A stretch of 20,173 nt of DNA from Bacteroides sp. UBA939 (GTDB lineage: Bacteria; Bacteroidota; Bacteroidia; Bacteroidales; Bacteroidaceae): NCBI RefSeq assembly GCF_002293435.1, contig NZ_DBDF01000146.1, positions 2,206 to 22,378 of the forward strand. Reading direction: 5' to 3'. Within the stretch, counting starts at the first letter, position 1, and every line of letters starts with the position of its first letter. A program made the position numbers and the translations under genes. Positions 7,877 to 14,961 of this stretch are shown here, piece by piece. Under the pieces are notes generated by a model. It did not search any database, had not been told where the DNA came from, and saw only the letters and a program-made list of their open reading frames with translations.

Positions 7877-7902
7877 TTTGTTATAGATAATTTCTCAAAA
7901 AA

Positions 7903-8466
7903 ATGAAATATTTAATTGTGGGATTGGGGAACATAGGTCCTGAATATCACGAGACCCGCCACAACATAGGTTTCATGGTAGTGGATGCGTTGGCAAAAGA
8001 TGCCGGCGTTAGTTTTAGTGACAAACGTTACGGCTTTACTGCTGCTCTATCCATAAAAGGACGCCAACTTTTGTTGCTAAAACCTTCTACATTCATGAAT
8101 CTCAGTGGAAATGCTGTACGCTATTGGATGCAGAAAGAAAATATTCCATTAGAAAATGTGCTGATTATAGTGGATGATTTGGCATTGCCTTTTGGAACGC
8201 TGCGACTGAAAGGGAGGGGTAGTGATGCCGGACACAACGGTTTGAAGCATATCGCTACTATTCTGGGTACGGAAAACTATGCCCGGTTACGTTTCGGTAT
8301 CGGTAATGATTTTCTTCGTGGAGGACAAGTTGACTATGTATTGGGACACTTCACTGATGAAGATCGGAAGCTTATGGGCGAACGATTAAAAACTGCAGGA
8401 GAAATCATTAAAAGTTTCTGTCTGGCAGGACTTGATATTACAATGAATCAATATAACAAAAGGTAA
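7903..8466 (+). CDS. pth: Peptidyl-tRNA hydrolase
   Basis: Cleaves peptidyl-tRNAs that drop off ribosomes, releasing reusable tRNA. The 187-residue protein carries the Pth active-site set: N10 in GLGNIG, the catalytic H20 in TRHNIGF, N66 in STFMNLSG, D92 in VDDLALPFG, and N112 in GHNGLKHI. The usual GNPG is GNIG here, which does not touch the catalytic residues. Length is normal. It is separated from the downstream S4 protein gene by 22 bases, so they probably share a transcript. I see no clear -7/-33 promoter right upstream, so it may depend on read-through from rplY. Confidence 0.97.
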   Translation: MKYLIVGLGNIGPEYHETRHNIGFMVVDALAKDAGVSFSDKRYGFTAALSIKGRQLLLLKPSTFMNLSGNAVRYWMQKENIPLENVLIIVDDLALPFGTLRLKGRGSDAGHNGLKHIATILGTENYARLRFGIGNDFLRGGQVDYVLGHFTDEDRKLMGERLKTAGEIIKSFCLAGLDITMNQYNKR

Positions 8467-8488
8467 ATCCAGCTTACTAATCAACAAT

Positions 8489-8920
8489 ATGGGCGAAGCA
8501 AGAATTGACAAATGGATGTGGGCTGTGCGTATTTTTAAAACGCGTACTATTGCCGTCGAAGCATGTAAGAAAGGACGTATCTTTATCAACGGAGCGTTGG
8601 CAAAAGCTGCTCGTACCGTGAAACCGGGCGATGTGATACAGGTGCGTAAACCACCTGTTACTTACTCTTTTAAGGTGCTGCAGGCTATTGAAAAGCGTGT
8701 TGGTGCCAAGCTTGTTTCGGAAATGATGGAAAATGTAACTACTCCTGACCAATATGAATTATTAGAGATGAGTCGCGTCAGTGGTTTTATAGATAGAGCT
8801 AAAGGTACCGGACGTCCTACAAAAAGAGACCGCAGAACTTTGGAAGAGTTTACCACACCGGAGTTTATGGACGATTTTGATTTCGACTTTGATTTTGAGG
8901 AAGAAAATAAAGATAAATAA
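8489..8920 (+). CDS. Hsp15/HslR-like S4-domain RNA-binding protein
   Basis: A 143-residue protein with an S4 RNA-binding domain at the N-terminus (RIDKWMWAVRIFKTRTIAVEA through GRIFINGALAKAARTVKPGDVIQV, about residues 5-53). It then has the Hsp15-family basic motif GRPTKRDRR (108-116). E. coli Hsp15 binds free 50S subunits carrying nascent chains, handing stalled material to tRNA release. Its place right after pth fits that role but does not prove it. The C-terminus is unusual: an acidic run in which DF alternates (about 129-136), then EEEN. The repeat is visible in the DNA as TTTGAT/TTCGAC units. It probably forms an operon with pth and the oxidoreductase. Confidence 0.88.
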   Translation: MGEARIDKWMWAVRIFKTRTIAVEACKKGRIFINGALAKAARTVKPGDVIQVRKPPVTYSFKVLQAIEKRVGAKLVSEMMENVTTPDQYELLEMSRVSGFIDRAKGTGRPTKRDRRTLEEFTTPEFMDDFDFDFDFEEENKDK

Positions 8921-8949
8921 CAGGTATAGGGCTAACGCATTAGAACACT

Positions 8950-9936
8950 ATGAATGAGAAGAAGATTAAATGGGGGTTTATCGGTTGCGGAGAAGTGACC
9001 AAGTATAAAAGTGGACCTGCTTTCCAAAAAGTTGAAGGATCGGAAGTTGTTGCTGTCATGAGCCGTGATGGCGCAAAGGCTAAAGCTTATGCTGAGGAAA
9101 GAGGAATTCCAAGATGGTACAATGACGCCCAGGAACTGATTGATGATGAAGAGGTGAATGCGATATATATTGCCACTCCTCCTTCTTCACATGCTACTTA
9201 TGCCATCATGGCAATGAAAGCCGGCAAGCCTGTTTATATAGAAAAACCCATGGCGGTGACTTACGAAGAGTGTTGCCGCATTAATCGTATCTCGAATGAA
9301 ACAGGTGTTCCATGTTTCGTTGCTTATTATCGTCGTTATTTGCCGTACTTCCTAAAAGTAAAGGACTTAATAGAGAAAGGTATAATAGGCAATATCATCA
9401 ATGTACAAATACGATTTGCCCAACCTCCGCGTGATTTTGATTACAATAAAGAAAATCTTCCGTGGCGTGTACAACCGGATATTTCCGGAGGTGGTTATTT
9501 CTATGACCTGGCTCCGCATCAGATTGATTTGTTGCAGGATATGTTCGGTTGTATTCTTGAAGCCTTTGGCTGTAAAAGCAATCGTGGCGGATTATACTTT
9601 GCCGAAGATACCCTGAGCGCATGTTTTCAGTTCGACAGTGGATTGGTAGGTAGCGGTTCCTGGTGTTTTGTAGCACATGATTCTGCATGTGAAGATCACA
9701 TTGAAGTAATTGGTGATAAGGGGATGATCCGCTTTTCCGTATTTGACTATGCCCCCATTGTCTTACATACGGAAAAAGGAAAAGAAGAAATTCGGGTAGA
9801 GAATCCGGAACACGTGCAACAACCGCTTATTCAAGCCGTAGTCAATCATCTTCTGGGCAAGTCCGTTTGCACTTGCGATGGAGCAAGTGCAACTTTGACG
9901 AACTGGACGATGGACAAAATCCTTAATAAGATATAA
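8950..9936 (+). CDS. Gfo/Idh/MocA-family NAD(P)-dependent oxidoreductase
   Basis: A 328-residue cytoplasmic dehydrogenase of the family that acts mostly on sugars, inositols and related compounds. The N-terminal Rossmann fold begins with GFIGCGEV (9-16). The family EKP motif is at 98-100, with its Lys as the usual catalytic residue. The C-terminal substrate domain includes GGGYFYDLAPHQIDLLQDMFG, whose Asp and His sit at the usual catalytic positions. The substrate cannot be read from the sequence. It follows the S4 protein gene by 29 bases and may be co-transcribed, though the function has no evident link with pth. There is no signal peptide, so it is not a secreted Tat-dependent glycoside-type member. 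Confidence 0.9.
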   Translation: MNEKKIKWGFIGCGEVTKYKSGPAFQKVEGSEVVAVMSRDGAKAKAYAEERGIPRWYNDAQELIDDEEVNAIYIATPPSSHATYAIMAMKAGKPVYIEKPMAVTYEECCRINRISNETGVPCFVAYYRRYLPYFLKVKDLIEKGIIGNIINVQIRFAQPPRDFDYNKENLPWRVQPDISGGGYFYDLAPHQIDLLQDMFGCILEAFGCKSNRGGLYFAEDTLSACFQFDSGLVGSGSWCFVAHDSACEDHIEVIGDKGMIRFSVFDYAPIVLHTEKGKEEIRVENPEHVQQPLIQAVVNHLLGKSVCTCDGASATLTNWTMDKILNKI

Positions 9937-9951
9937 AGTATAACTTAGAGC

Positions 9952-10009
9952 CTGTTTAAATTTTCCTCAAAAATAACTCTCAAAACAATGCTGAGCAAAA
10001 TTTAAACAG
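9952..10009. repeat. Inverted repeat between convergent oxidoreductase and HIT genes
   Basis: Perfect 13-bp arms (9952-9964 and 9997-10009) with core GTTTAAATTTT. The stem resumes with CTCA/TGAG after one C.C mismatch, leaving an A-rich loop of about 22 bases. It fits a bidirectional terminator at the 3' ends of two convergent genes. Its shape also fits a small non-coding repeat, but I see no target-site duplication. Confidence 0.65.
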
Positions 10010-10018
10010 ACCCTTATA

Positions 10019-10447
10019 TTACCAAAGATTTTTTTTCACAGCTTCAATCAATTCCTGATATTCAGCATCTGTCAGATATACTTTTCCCGGGTTCATTTGG
10101 AATGTACCTCCATAGTCGGGTCCATCTATATACTTCGGTGCCAGGTGGAAATGGAGATGTGACAATTTATCGGAATAAGCGCCATAGTTAATCTTTTCCG
10201 GATTAAATGCTTTCTGCATGGCTCTGGTCACACAGGTTACATCTTTCATAAAAGCATTGCGATCTTCATCACTCAGCTCGTTCAAATCGTTGACATGGTC
10301 TTTGTAAGCCACTAAGCAACGACCTTTATAGGTTTGTTCTTTAAACAAAAACGCGCGGGATACACTCAGTTGGGCAAATTCAATCATCAGATTGTGCAGT
10401 GTCTCATTGTTTTGACAATACAGACATTCTTTCGGATCACTTTTCAT
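10019..10447 (-). CDS. HIT-family protein
   Basis: A 142-residue histidine-triad protein. The signature H-L-H-F-H-L-A is at residues 97-103, with H97, H99 and H101 forming the triad. Family members hydrolyse or transfer nucleotidyl groups (Hint, Fhit, GalT relatives). Near the N-terminus C8 and C11 form CxxC, often a structural metal site in this family. The exact substrate cannot be inferred. I chose the ATG at 10447: longer in-frame starts reach upstream past the -7 promoter box at 10482-10489 and add unrelated residues. It is convergent with the oxidoreductase and divergent from the thioredoxin-like gene. Confidence 0.88.
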   Translation of the reverse strand: MKSDPKECLYCQNNETLHNLMIEFAQLSVSRAFLFKEQTYKGRCLVAYKDHVNDLNELSDEDRNAFMKDVTCVTRAMQKAFNPEKINYGAYSDKLSHLHFHLAPKYIDGPDYGGTFQMNPGKVYLTDAEYQELIEAVKKNLW

Positions 10448-10481
10448 GATATTCTTAATTTCTAATTTATAATTTACGGAG

Positions 10482-10489
10482 CAAAGATA
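10482..10489 (-). promoter_or_regulatory. -7 box of the HIT-family gene
   Basis: Minus strand TATCTTTG, an exact TAnnTTTG, 34 bases before the chosen ATG. No TTTG or TTG lies at the right spacing, so the -33 box is weak or absent. Confidence 0.55.
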
Positions 10490-10579
10490 AGCTTTCATAG
10501 CACAAATTATTGTGATGCAACAAACTTTTTTTCCTTCAATCTTGTTGAGACTATATTCTATCACTTTAAATATATCAAT

Positions 10580-10903
10580 ATGCAAGAAAGTAGAGAAATC
10601 CGAGAAGAGCGAAATGAAGAAAAATTAGCTCATGGTAATTGGATAATGGCAGAGTTTTATGCAACCTGGTGTCCCCATTGCAAACGGATGCATCCTATCG
10701 TAGAAGAATTTAAAAAATCAACGGACGGAATTGTTGAAGTAATACAAATTGATGTTGACCAGGAAGAAGCTCTTGCTGATTTGTACACAATAGATACCGT
10801 ACCTACTTTTATATTAATGAAAGGAGGTGAACAACTTTGGAAACAGTCGGGAGAACTGACTCTGAGAAAGTTAGAAAAGGTAGTGAGAGATTTTAAATCT
10901 TGA
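10580..10903 (+). CDS. Thioredoxin-family protein
   Basis: A 107-residue thioredoxin fold. The active site WCPHC has its cysteines at 31 and 34, followed by KRMHPIVEEF. The cis-proline loop TVPTF has Pro75, and the C-terminal helix is LRKLEKVVRDF. CPHC differs from the classical thioredoxin CGPC and resembles the DsbA active-site sequence, but the short single-domain size, lack of signal peptide and lack of a DsbA insertion argue for a cytoplasmic thiol reductase. The first 20 residues are very charged. The leader has no exact TAnnTTTG box. The gene is divergent from the HIT gene, with 132 bases between start codons. Confidence 0.85.
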   Translation: MQESREIREERNEEKLAHGNWIMAEFYATWCPHCKRMHPIVEEFKKSTDGIVEVIQIDVDQEEALADLYTIDTVPTFILMKGGEQLWKQSGELTLRKLEKVVRDFKS

Positions 10904-11102
10904 AATACTTATCAGGGTTTATGGGATTTTTTAGGAATAACCAAAAACTTTCGCTGCATGATTTTTTTTGTCTTTAAGAATTAGTTGCTTCATTGCCCGA
11001 TAATGGCAAATAGTATTTGAATCAGTTATAAAGGCTTCCTGATAACAATTTATATTTGACACTAAAGTTTGTTGTTTTATAATAAAAGTCTATTTCTTTC
11101 TT
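10904..11102. other. 199-base spacer between convergent genes
   Basis: A/T-rich sequence between the stop codons of the thioredoxin-like gene and the large regulator. I see one T8 run (around 10960-10970) but no convincing hairpin before it, and no open reading frame, RNA gene or repeat that I can support. Confidence 0.5.
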
Positions 11103-14006
11103 TTATAACTGCTCATTCAGATAATCAGTTATACTGTCTTCCCGCTCCAGATCAAACTTTTTGCGCAAGCGATAACGGATGGTTTCTACACCACGGACTG
11201 AGATATTCAACAATGGAGCAATCTCTTTGGTAGAGAGATTCATCTTTAAATAGGCGCACATCATACGCTCATTATTAGATAGACTGGGGTGCTTGGCATA
11301 CAACCGCTTCATGAAATTGTTATGAATAAGATCGAACTGCTCTTCGATACGTTTCAAAACCTCATCACTCTGGATGTTGGAGTCAATTTTACCGTTAATA
11401 ACTAAAAGAAGTTGCTTGCCTTCGCGGGCGCCTTCGCCTTTCAGAGAGGAAGCTACCTTAAATATCTCCGATTTGATTTCTGTCAACATTTCGTTTTTAC
11501 GCACGAAATTGATCATGAGATTTGCCATCTCCTGGCTTTTATGTTGGAGATCATACTCCAGCTTTTCCTTTTCCAATTGCATAATCTGTTTCTCGCGACG
11601 ATCCTTTTCTGCCTCAAATGCTTCTTCCATTTCATGCATTTTTTTATCTTTTTCCACAACAGCCTGTTCTTTTTTCCGTTTTACGCGAATATCGTCCCAA
11701 CGATATAGATACCACAGAGCCAATAATGCAAGGATAAAATAACAGATATATGCAGCAACACTGCGATACCACGGCGGAAGAATTCTGAAAGAGAGTTCGT
11801 CCGATGAGGTTGTACCATCCTGATAGATAACTTTTACTTCAAAGGTGTAGTCACCTTCGAACAGGTTACTGTATTCTTTGGTACGAACCGAAGTATAATC
11901 CGACCAAGCCCCCTTATTCAAACGATACTGGAAACGAACATCGTCGCCACTCATGGCAAAAAGTACAAGGCTATAATCAAAACGAACGGAATTTGACGTG
12001 TAACTTATATCAAGAGATGGTTTTTCTCCAAGAAAATTGGCCGTATATACCAGTGAGTCTCTGGGATAAGTGAGATACATATTCTTTATATACATAGAAT
12101 GAGTCAGCTCTTGCCGGTGCTTTATTTCGGGAACAGTAAATAAAGCAAAGCCATCTTCATTGGGTATTATCATGAGCGAATCGGACAAAGGAATAATTGA
12201 TTCAAAAGTCGGTACCAGCTCAAGTAAAGGTTGGCGGATAGGATTTATACTGGTATTGGCGCCTCTCTTGTAGGTTCCCAGATTAGCGATGCAAATTTCA
12301 TGAGAACTCAAACTGATAAGGCGGTCGTGATACTCCAACAAGCGAGTATATGGAGCCGCACCATTCAATAGATTATTAAGGTCGTTGCATGGTTCCATCA
12401 TATCCTTATGAATGTTATACTTATATATACCATGAGGAGTGGCAAAATAAACACGCCCTTCTACTTTGACAACATAAATGTTACGTTCTTCCGGAAATCC
12501 TTCTTCAACGCCATAATGTTTTATACTGATTAGACGGGTTAAATCTTCACTTAGCTTTATACGGATGACGGAATCAAAGTTATAAACCCACAGAATTTCG
12601 TCAGACTCTTGTTCGAATATGCGTGCTGAATCGGAGAAACCATCTATTTTGCAAAGCATACGCCATTTCCCCGCTTGCTTTTCAAAAAGGTAAATGCCAT
12701 TGTACACACCGACAAACATCTTGTCCGGATGTCCCATCACTTCCTGGCAGTACCATGCTCCGGTAATATCCGCAATTCTCTGCATACTAAGCCCCTTTAT
12801 CTGAAAAATACCGCGATCGTGTAAACAAAACAGTTCATCACCAATCTTACAAAGATTCCACACCTGGCCGCTGGACTGATTGATGGGGTGTATATAAGGA
12901 AGATTACCATTCAACTTTACCGGATAAGAAGTGTAATAAAGTCCACGATTTGTACCCAAATACAAATAACCGTCTGCTACAGCAGCCGTATATCCCGTAC
13001 CGTAAGAATGTGGATAGGAATAGAGAGTGGTAAAAGGGGAACTCAAACAAACGTAGTCGATTCCGCTATCCAGACCAGCCCATAGATTTCCTTGATCATC
13101 AAAAGCGACAGATAAGACTGTATTATTACGCAATCCATTGTTCTCATTGAAGTATTTTAGATTCATGGAAGCGCAATCAATCAACAGTAGGCCTCTATGA
13201 ATAGTCCCCAACGCAATTTTATCACCCTGAGCCGCAACACAGAAGATTTCATTCTCACGCATAAAGTCTTCAGCGCCCGTAATAAAAGGTACCGTAGTAT
13301 GTCCATTGCAATAAAACAAACCATCATACGCTGTAACTACAATAACACCTCCTTCTCTATGAGGGATAATGCCGCGAATCCGGTTGGCTGCCAAAGAATC
13401 CGCACCCTGCAAAGGGAAAAAAGTATTCCCTACTAATACCCAGACTCCACGGTCGGTCCCTATATAAAGGATACCATTCACCATATTTGAGCAGTCTATC
13501 TTGGCATTCATCTCAATAGTAGTATATTTACCATTCAGGTACTTCACGACTCGATCATCACCTTGTATATACAGTATATTGTCGGCTTCATGGATTCCCC
13601 AGATATTGCCAAGAAAACGAACATCACTATCCAGCGAGTCAGACATACAATGATAAACCAACCTGCCGTCCGCTTCCGGTTCGTAATAGCCAAACTCGTT
13701 AATGCCACCTGCATAAATTCTCTTTTGCGTGGTAGATGCCAATATGGAACGTACGTCAGAAAAGTTGTTCATGGGAAATATCGTCCAGGTATTCCTGTCA
13801 AATTGCACCATACCATTTTTATTGGCGAAATACACATATTGATCATTGTAAGGAGCTATCTGCCAGGTTTGTGCCCCCTTACCATACGCACTTTTATCAA
13901 AGTTTACAATGAAATTATTCCAATCGGCAAACGCTTTGCCGAAAGGGAACAGGAGAGCAAAAATGAGAGTAAGATATAAAGTGCAAAATCGTATCCGTAT
14001 CATCAT
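11103..14006 (-). CDS. Membrane-spanning propeller/Y_Y_Y sensor with LuxR-type DNA-binding domain
   Basis: A 967-residue protein. Order: N-terminal signal peptide (hydrophobic stretch ending near AFA, about residue 24); a large periplasmic beta-propeller of two-component-regulator-type repeats (about 25-660, for example NNTVLSVAFDDQGNLWAGL near 300); a Y_Y_Y domain (about 665-745); one membrane segment (about 745-766); a long charged coiled coil (about 768-850); and a C-terminal LuxR/GerE-type helix-turn-helix (about 907-950, LSTKEIAPLLNISVRGVETI). No histidine kinase, ATPase or receiver domain is seen, so sensing and DNA binding are in one polypeptide. The start is at one of two adjacent ATGs (14006 or 14003), since longer readings run into the tRNA. 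The target is not evident, as no SusC/SusD or glycosidase genes are near. Confidence 0.88.
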   Translation of the reverse strand: MMIRIRFCTLYLTLIFALLFPFGKAFADWNNFIVNFDKSAYGKGAQTWQIAPYNDQYVYFANKNGMVQFDRNTWTIFPMNNFSDVRSILASTTQKRIYAGGINEFGYYEPEADGRLVYHCMSDSLDSDVRFLGNIWGIHEADNILYIQGDDRVVKYLNGKYTTIEMNAKIDCSNMVNGILYIGTDRGVWVLVGNTFFPLQGADSLAANRIRGIIPHREGGVIVVTAYDGLFYCNGHTTVPFITGAEDFMRENEIFCVAAQGDKIALGTIHRGLLLIDCASMNLKYFNENNGLRNNTVLSVAFDDQGNLWAGLDSGIDYVCLSSPFTTLYSYPHSYGTGYTAAVADGYLYLGTNRGLYYTSYPVKLNGNLPYIHPINQSSGQVWNLCKIGDELFCLHDRGIFQIKGLSMQRIADITGAWYCQEVMGHPDKMFVGVYNGIYLFEKQAGKWRMLCKIDGFSDSARIFEQESDEILWVYNFDSVIRIKLSEDLTRLISIKHYGVEEGFPEERNIYVVKVEGRVYFATPHGIYKYNIHKDMMEPCNDLNNLLNGAAPYTRLLEYHDRLISLSSHEICIANLGTYKRGANTSINPIRQPLLELVPTFESIIPLSDSLMIIPNEDGFALFTVPEIKHRQELTHSMYIKNMYLTYPRDSLVYTANFLGEKPSLDISYTSNSVRFDYSLVLFAMSGDDVRFQYRLNKGAWSDYTSVRTKEYSNLFEGDYTFEVKVIYQDGTTSSDELSFRILPPWYRSVAAYICYFILALLALWYLYRWDDIRVKRKKEQAVVEKDKKMHEMEEAFEAEKDRREKQIMQLEKEKLEYDLQHKSQEMANLMINFVRKNEMLTEIKSEIFKVASSLKGEGAREGKQLLLVINGKIDSNIQSDEVLKRIEEQFDLIHNNFMKRLYAKHPSLSNNERMMCAYLKMNLSTKEIAPLLNISVRGVETIRYRLRKKFDLEREDSITDYLNEQL

Positions 14007-14024
14007 AATCCTAATTTTAGGAAA

Positions 14025-14054
14025 CAAAGCTATTACTTTTTTATGAAAAACAAA
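14025..14054 (-). promoter_or_regulatory. Promoter of the membrane-spanning regulator
   Basis: Minus strand: TTTG (14051-14054), 18-base spacer, TAGCTTTG (14025-14032), an exact TAnnTTTG. The spacing is slightly short, and a second TTTG at 14055-14058 gives 22. The -33 box lies inside the T-rich tail of the tRNA terminator, so the two signals overlap. Confidence 0.6.
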
Positions 14055-14089
14055 CAAAAAGGAGACATATTCATAATGAATACATCTCC
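14046..14089 (-). terminator. Intrinsic terminator of the SRP RNA-tRNA transcript
   Basis: On the minus strand the stem 14061-14089 pairs over 13 bp (two of them G.U wobbles) around a 3-base loop, followed by a T-rich run including T5 (14056-14060). On the plus strand the two wobbles become A.C mismatches, so the signal is oriented for the leftward tRNA transcript. It begins six bases after the tRNA 3' end. Confidence 0.85.
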
Positions 14090-14095
14090 TATTTG

Positions 14096-14169
14096 AGCCT
14101 CTTGTCGGATTCGAACCAACGACCCCGAGATTACAAATCACGTGCTCTGGCCAGCTGAGCTAAAGAGGC
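14096..14169 (-). tRNA. tRNA-Thr (anticodon UGU)
   Basis: A complete 74-base cloverleaf on the minus strand: 7-bp acceptor stem GCCTCTT/AAGAGGC, D arm GCTC/GAGC, anticodon loop TTTGTAA with UGU (plus-strand 14133-14135), and T arm with TTCGAAT closing on a 5-bp stem including one U.G. The discriminator base is U and CCA is not encoded. One oddity is a U.U mismatch in the middle of the anticodon stem (positions 29:41). UGU reads ACN threonine codons, mainly ACA. Confidence 0.95.
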
Positions 14170-14271
14170 GGGTGGGTAAGCTTGCTATATCGCGCCGCTA
14201 CAACCTACTACCTTTGCTGCGATCAAGCCCTGGAGGATTCGAAGGGAGCTGGCCGTATAGGACTTACCCGT
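14170..14271 (-). ncRNA. ffs: Signal recognition particle RNA, small bacterial type (4.5S-like)
   Basis: RNA component of the SRP, which with Ffh targets nascent membrane proteins. On the minus strand the ends pair as GGGTAAG (14263-14269) with CTTACCC (14174-14180), with further short helices inside, giving one long hairpin of about 100 bases. The apical region keeps the domain IV words CCAGG ... GCAGC(A)AAGG(T)AG, which align with E. coli 4.5S CCAGGUCAGG ... GCAGCCAAGGCAG. The tip between them is GCUUGAUC rather than a stem with a GGAA tetraloop. It has a consensus promoter just upstream and abuts the tRNA-Thr gene. Assignment rests on motif comparison by eye. Confidence 0.8.
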
Positions 14272-14290
14272 TTTTTCTGATTTGCGGGTG

Positions 14291-14321
14291 CAAAGGTAGA
14301 CATTTATATTAAACGTGCAAT
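14291..14321 (-). promoter_or_regulatory. Promoter of the SRP RNA-tRNA-Thr transcript
   Basis: Minus strand: TTG (in 14318-14321), 19-base spacer, TACCTTTG (14291-14298), an exact TAnnTTTG. It lies about 20 bases before the first paired base of the SRP RNA, suiting a transcript start just ahead of it. Confidence 0.78.
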
Positions 14322-14383
14322 ACTTTACCTGAACTTTTTTCAACTTTAACAAGAATACCGAGGGTTACAAACAATATTATTTA

Positions 14384-14391
14384 TACCTTTG
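14384..14391 (+). promoter_or_regulatory. -7 box of the DUF4199-apbE operon
   Basis: Plus strand TACCTTTG, an exact TAnnTTTG, 21 bases before the DUF4199 ATG. No good TTTG is seen at -33. It is divergent from the SRP RNA promoter, which has the same -7 octamer, with 85 bases between the two boxes. Confidence 0.65.
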
Positions 14392-14412
14392 CAGCATTAT
14401 TTCTAAAGTAAG

Positions 14413-14943
14413 ATGACAGAAAACAAAGGTTATTTACAACGATATGCCATGTTATCCGGTACTTATCTTGGTGGATTTTGGATTCTAAAATTTATCCTGT
14501 TTCCATTAGGCGTTACTGTACCATTCTTCATCTTCCTTTTTATAGGATTAACCTTATGTGTACCATTTGTGGCCTATTACTATGTTCGTGCATATCGCAA
14601 TCATGTTTGTAACGGCAGCATTGGTTTTCTTCACGCATGGATTTTCACAGTGTTTATGTATATGTTTGCTGCATTGCTTGCCTCAGTAGCACATTATATA
14701 TATTTCCGTTTCGTTGACCAGGGATTCATATTGAATGCATACGAAAATCTTCTGAATACCTTTACTGATAAAACTTTGCCGGACATGGATAAATATATCG
14801 ACTCATTGAAAGAGAGTTTGAATGTATTGCGCTCGCTGTCTCCTATAGATATCACCATGCAGTTGATATCAAAGAATGTGTTTTATGGTACATTGCTTGC
14901 GATTCCCACTGCTTTAATGATTTCAACCGTAAACAGAAAATAG
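14413..14943 (+). CDS. DUF4199 domain-containing membrane protein
   Basis: A 176-residue inner-membrane protein of the DUF4199 family, common in Bacteroidota and of unknown function. Four hydrophobic segments are visible: about 14-32, 35-55, 74-96 and 150-168. The third and fourth are separated by a polar loop with SLKESLNVLRSL. No catalytic motif is evident. It is the first gene of a closely packed run, 18 bases ahead of the glycosyltransferase. In Bacteroidota this family often sits directly before a GT2 glycosyltransferase of this type, which suggests a shared role at the membrane; that link is inference from gene order. Confidence 0.85.
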   Translation: MTENKGYLQRYAMLSGTYLGGFWILKFILFPLGVTVPFFIFLFIGLTLCVPFVAYYYVRAYRNHVCNGSIGFLHAWIFTVFMYMFAALLASVAHYIYFRFVDQGFILNAYENLLNTFTDKTLPDMDKYIDSLKESLNVLRSLSPIDITMQLISKNVFYGTLLAIPTALMISTVNRK

Positions 14944-14961
14944 TTAAATCTTAAATAAAAA

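Noticed and set aside
10448..10585. Longer HIT protein and overlap with the thioredoxin-like start
   Set aside because: It contains the -7 box at 10482-10489 and adds 46 residues not seen in HIT proteins.
13563..13979. Plus-strand open frames opposite the regulator (also 11374-11742, 12888-13085, 13197-13436)
   Set aside because: Composition mirrors the coding strand of the large regulator, and no domain or promoter is present.
14007..14141. In-frame N-terminal extension of the large regulator to an ATG at 14141
   Set aside because: The first residues are the tRNA-Thr gene read as protein, and the extension also crosses the terminator and the promoter. The ATG pair at 14003/14006 followed by a signal peptide is the real start.
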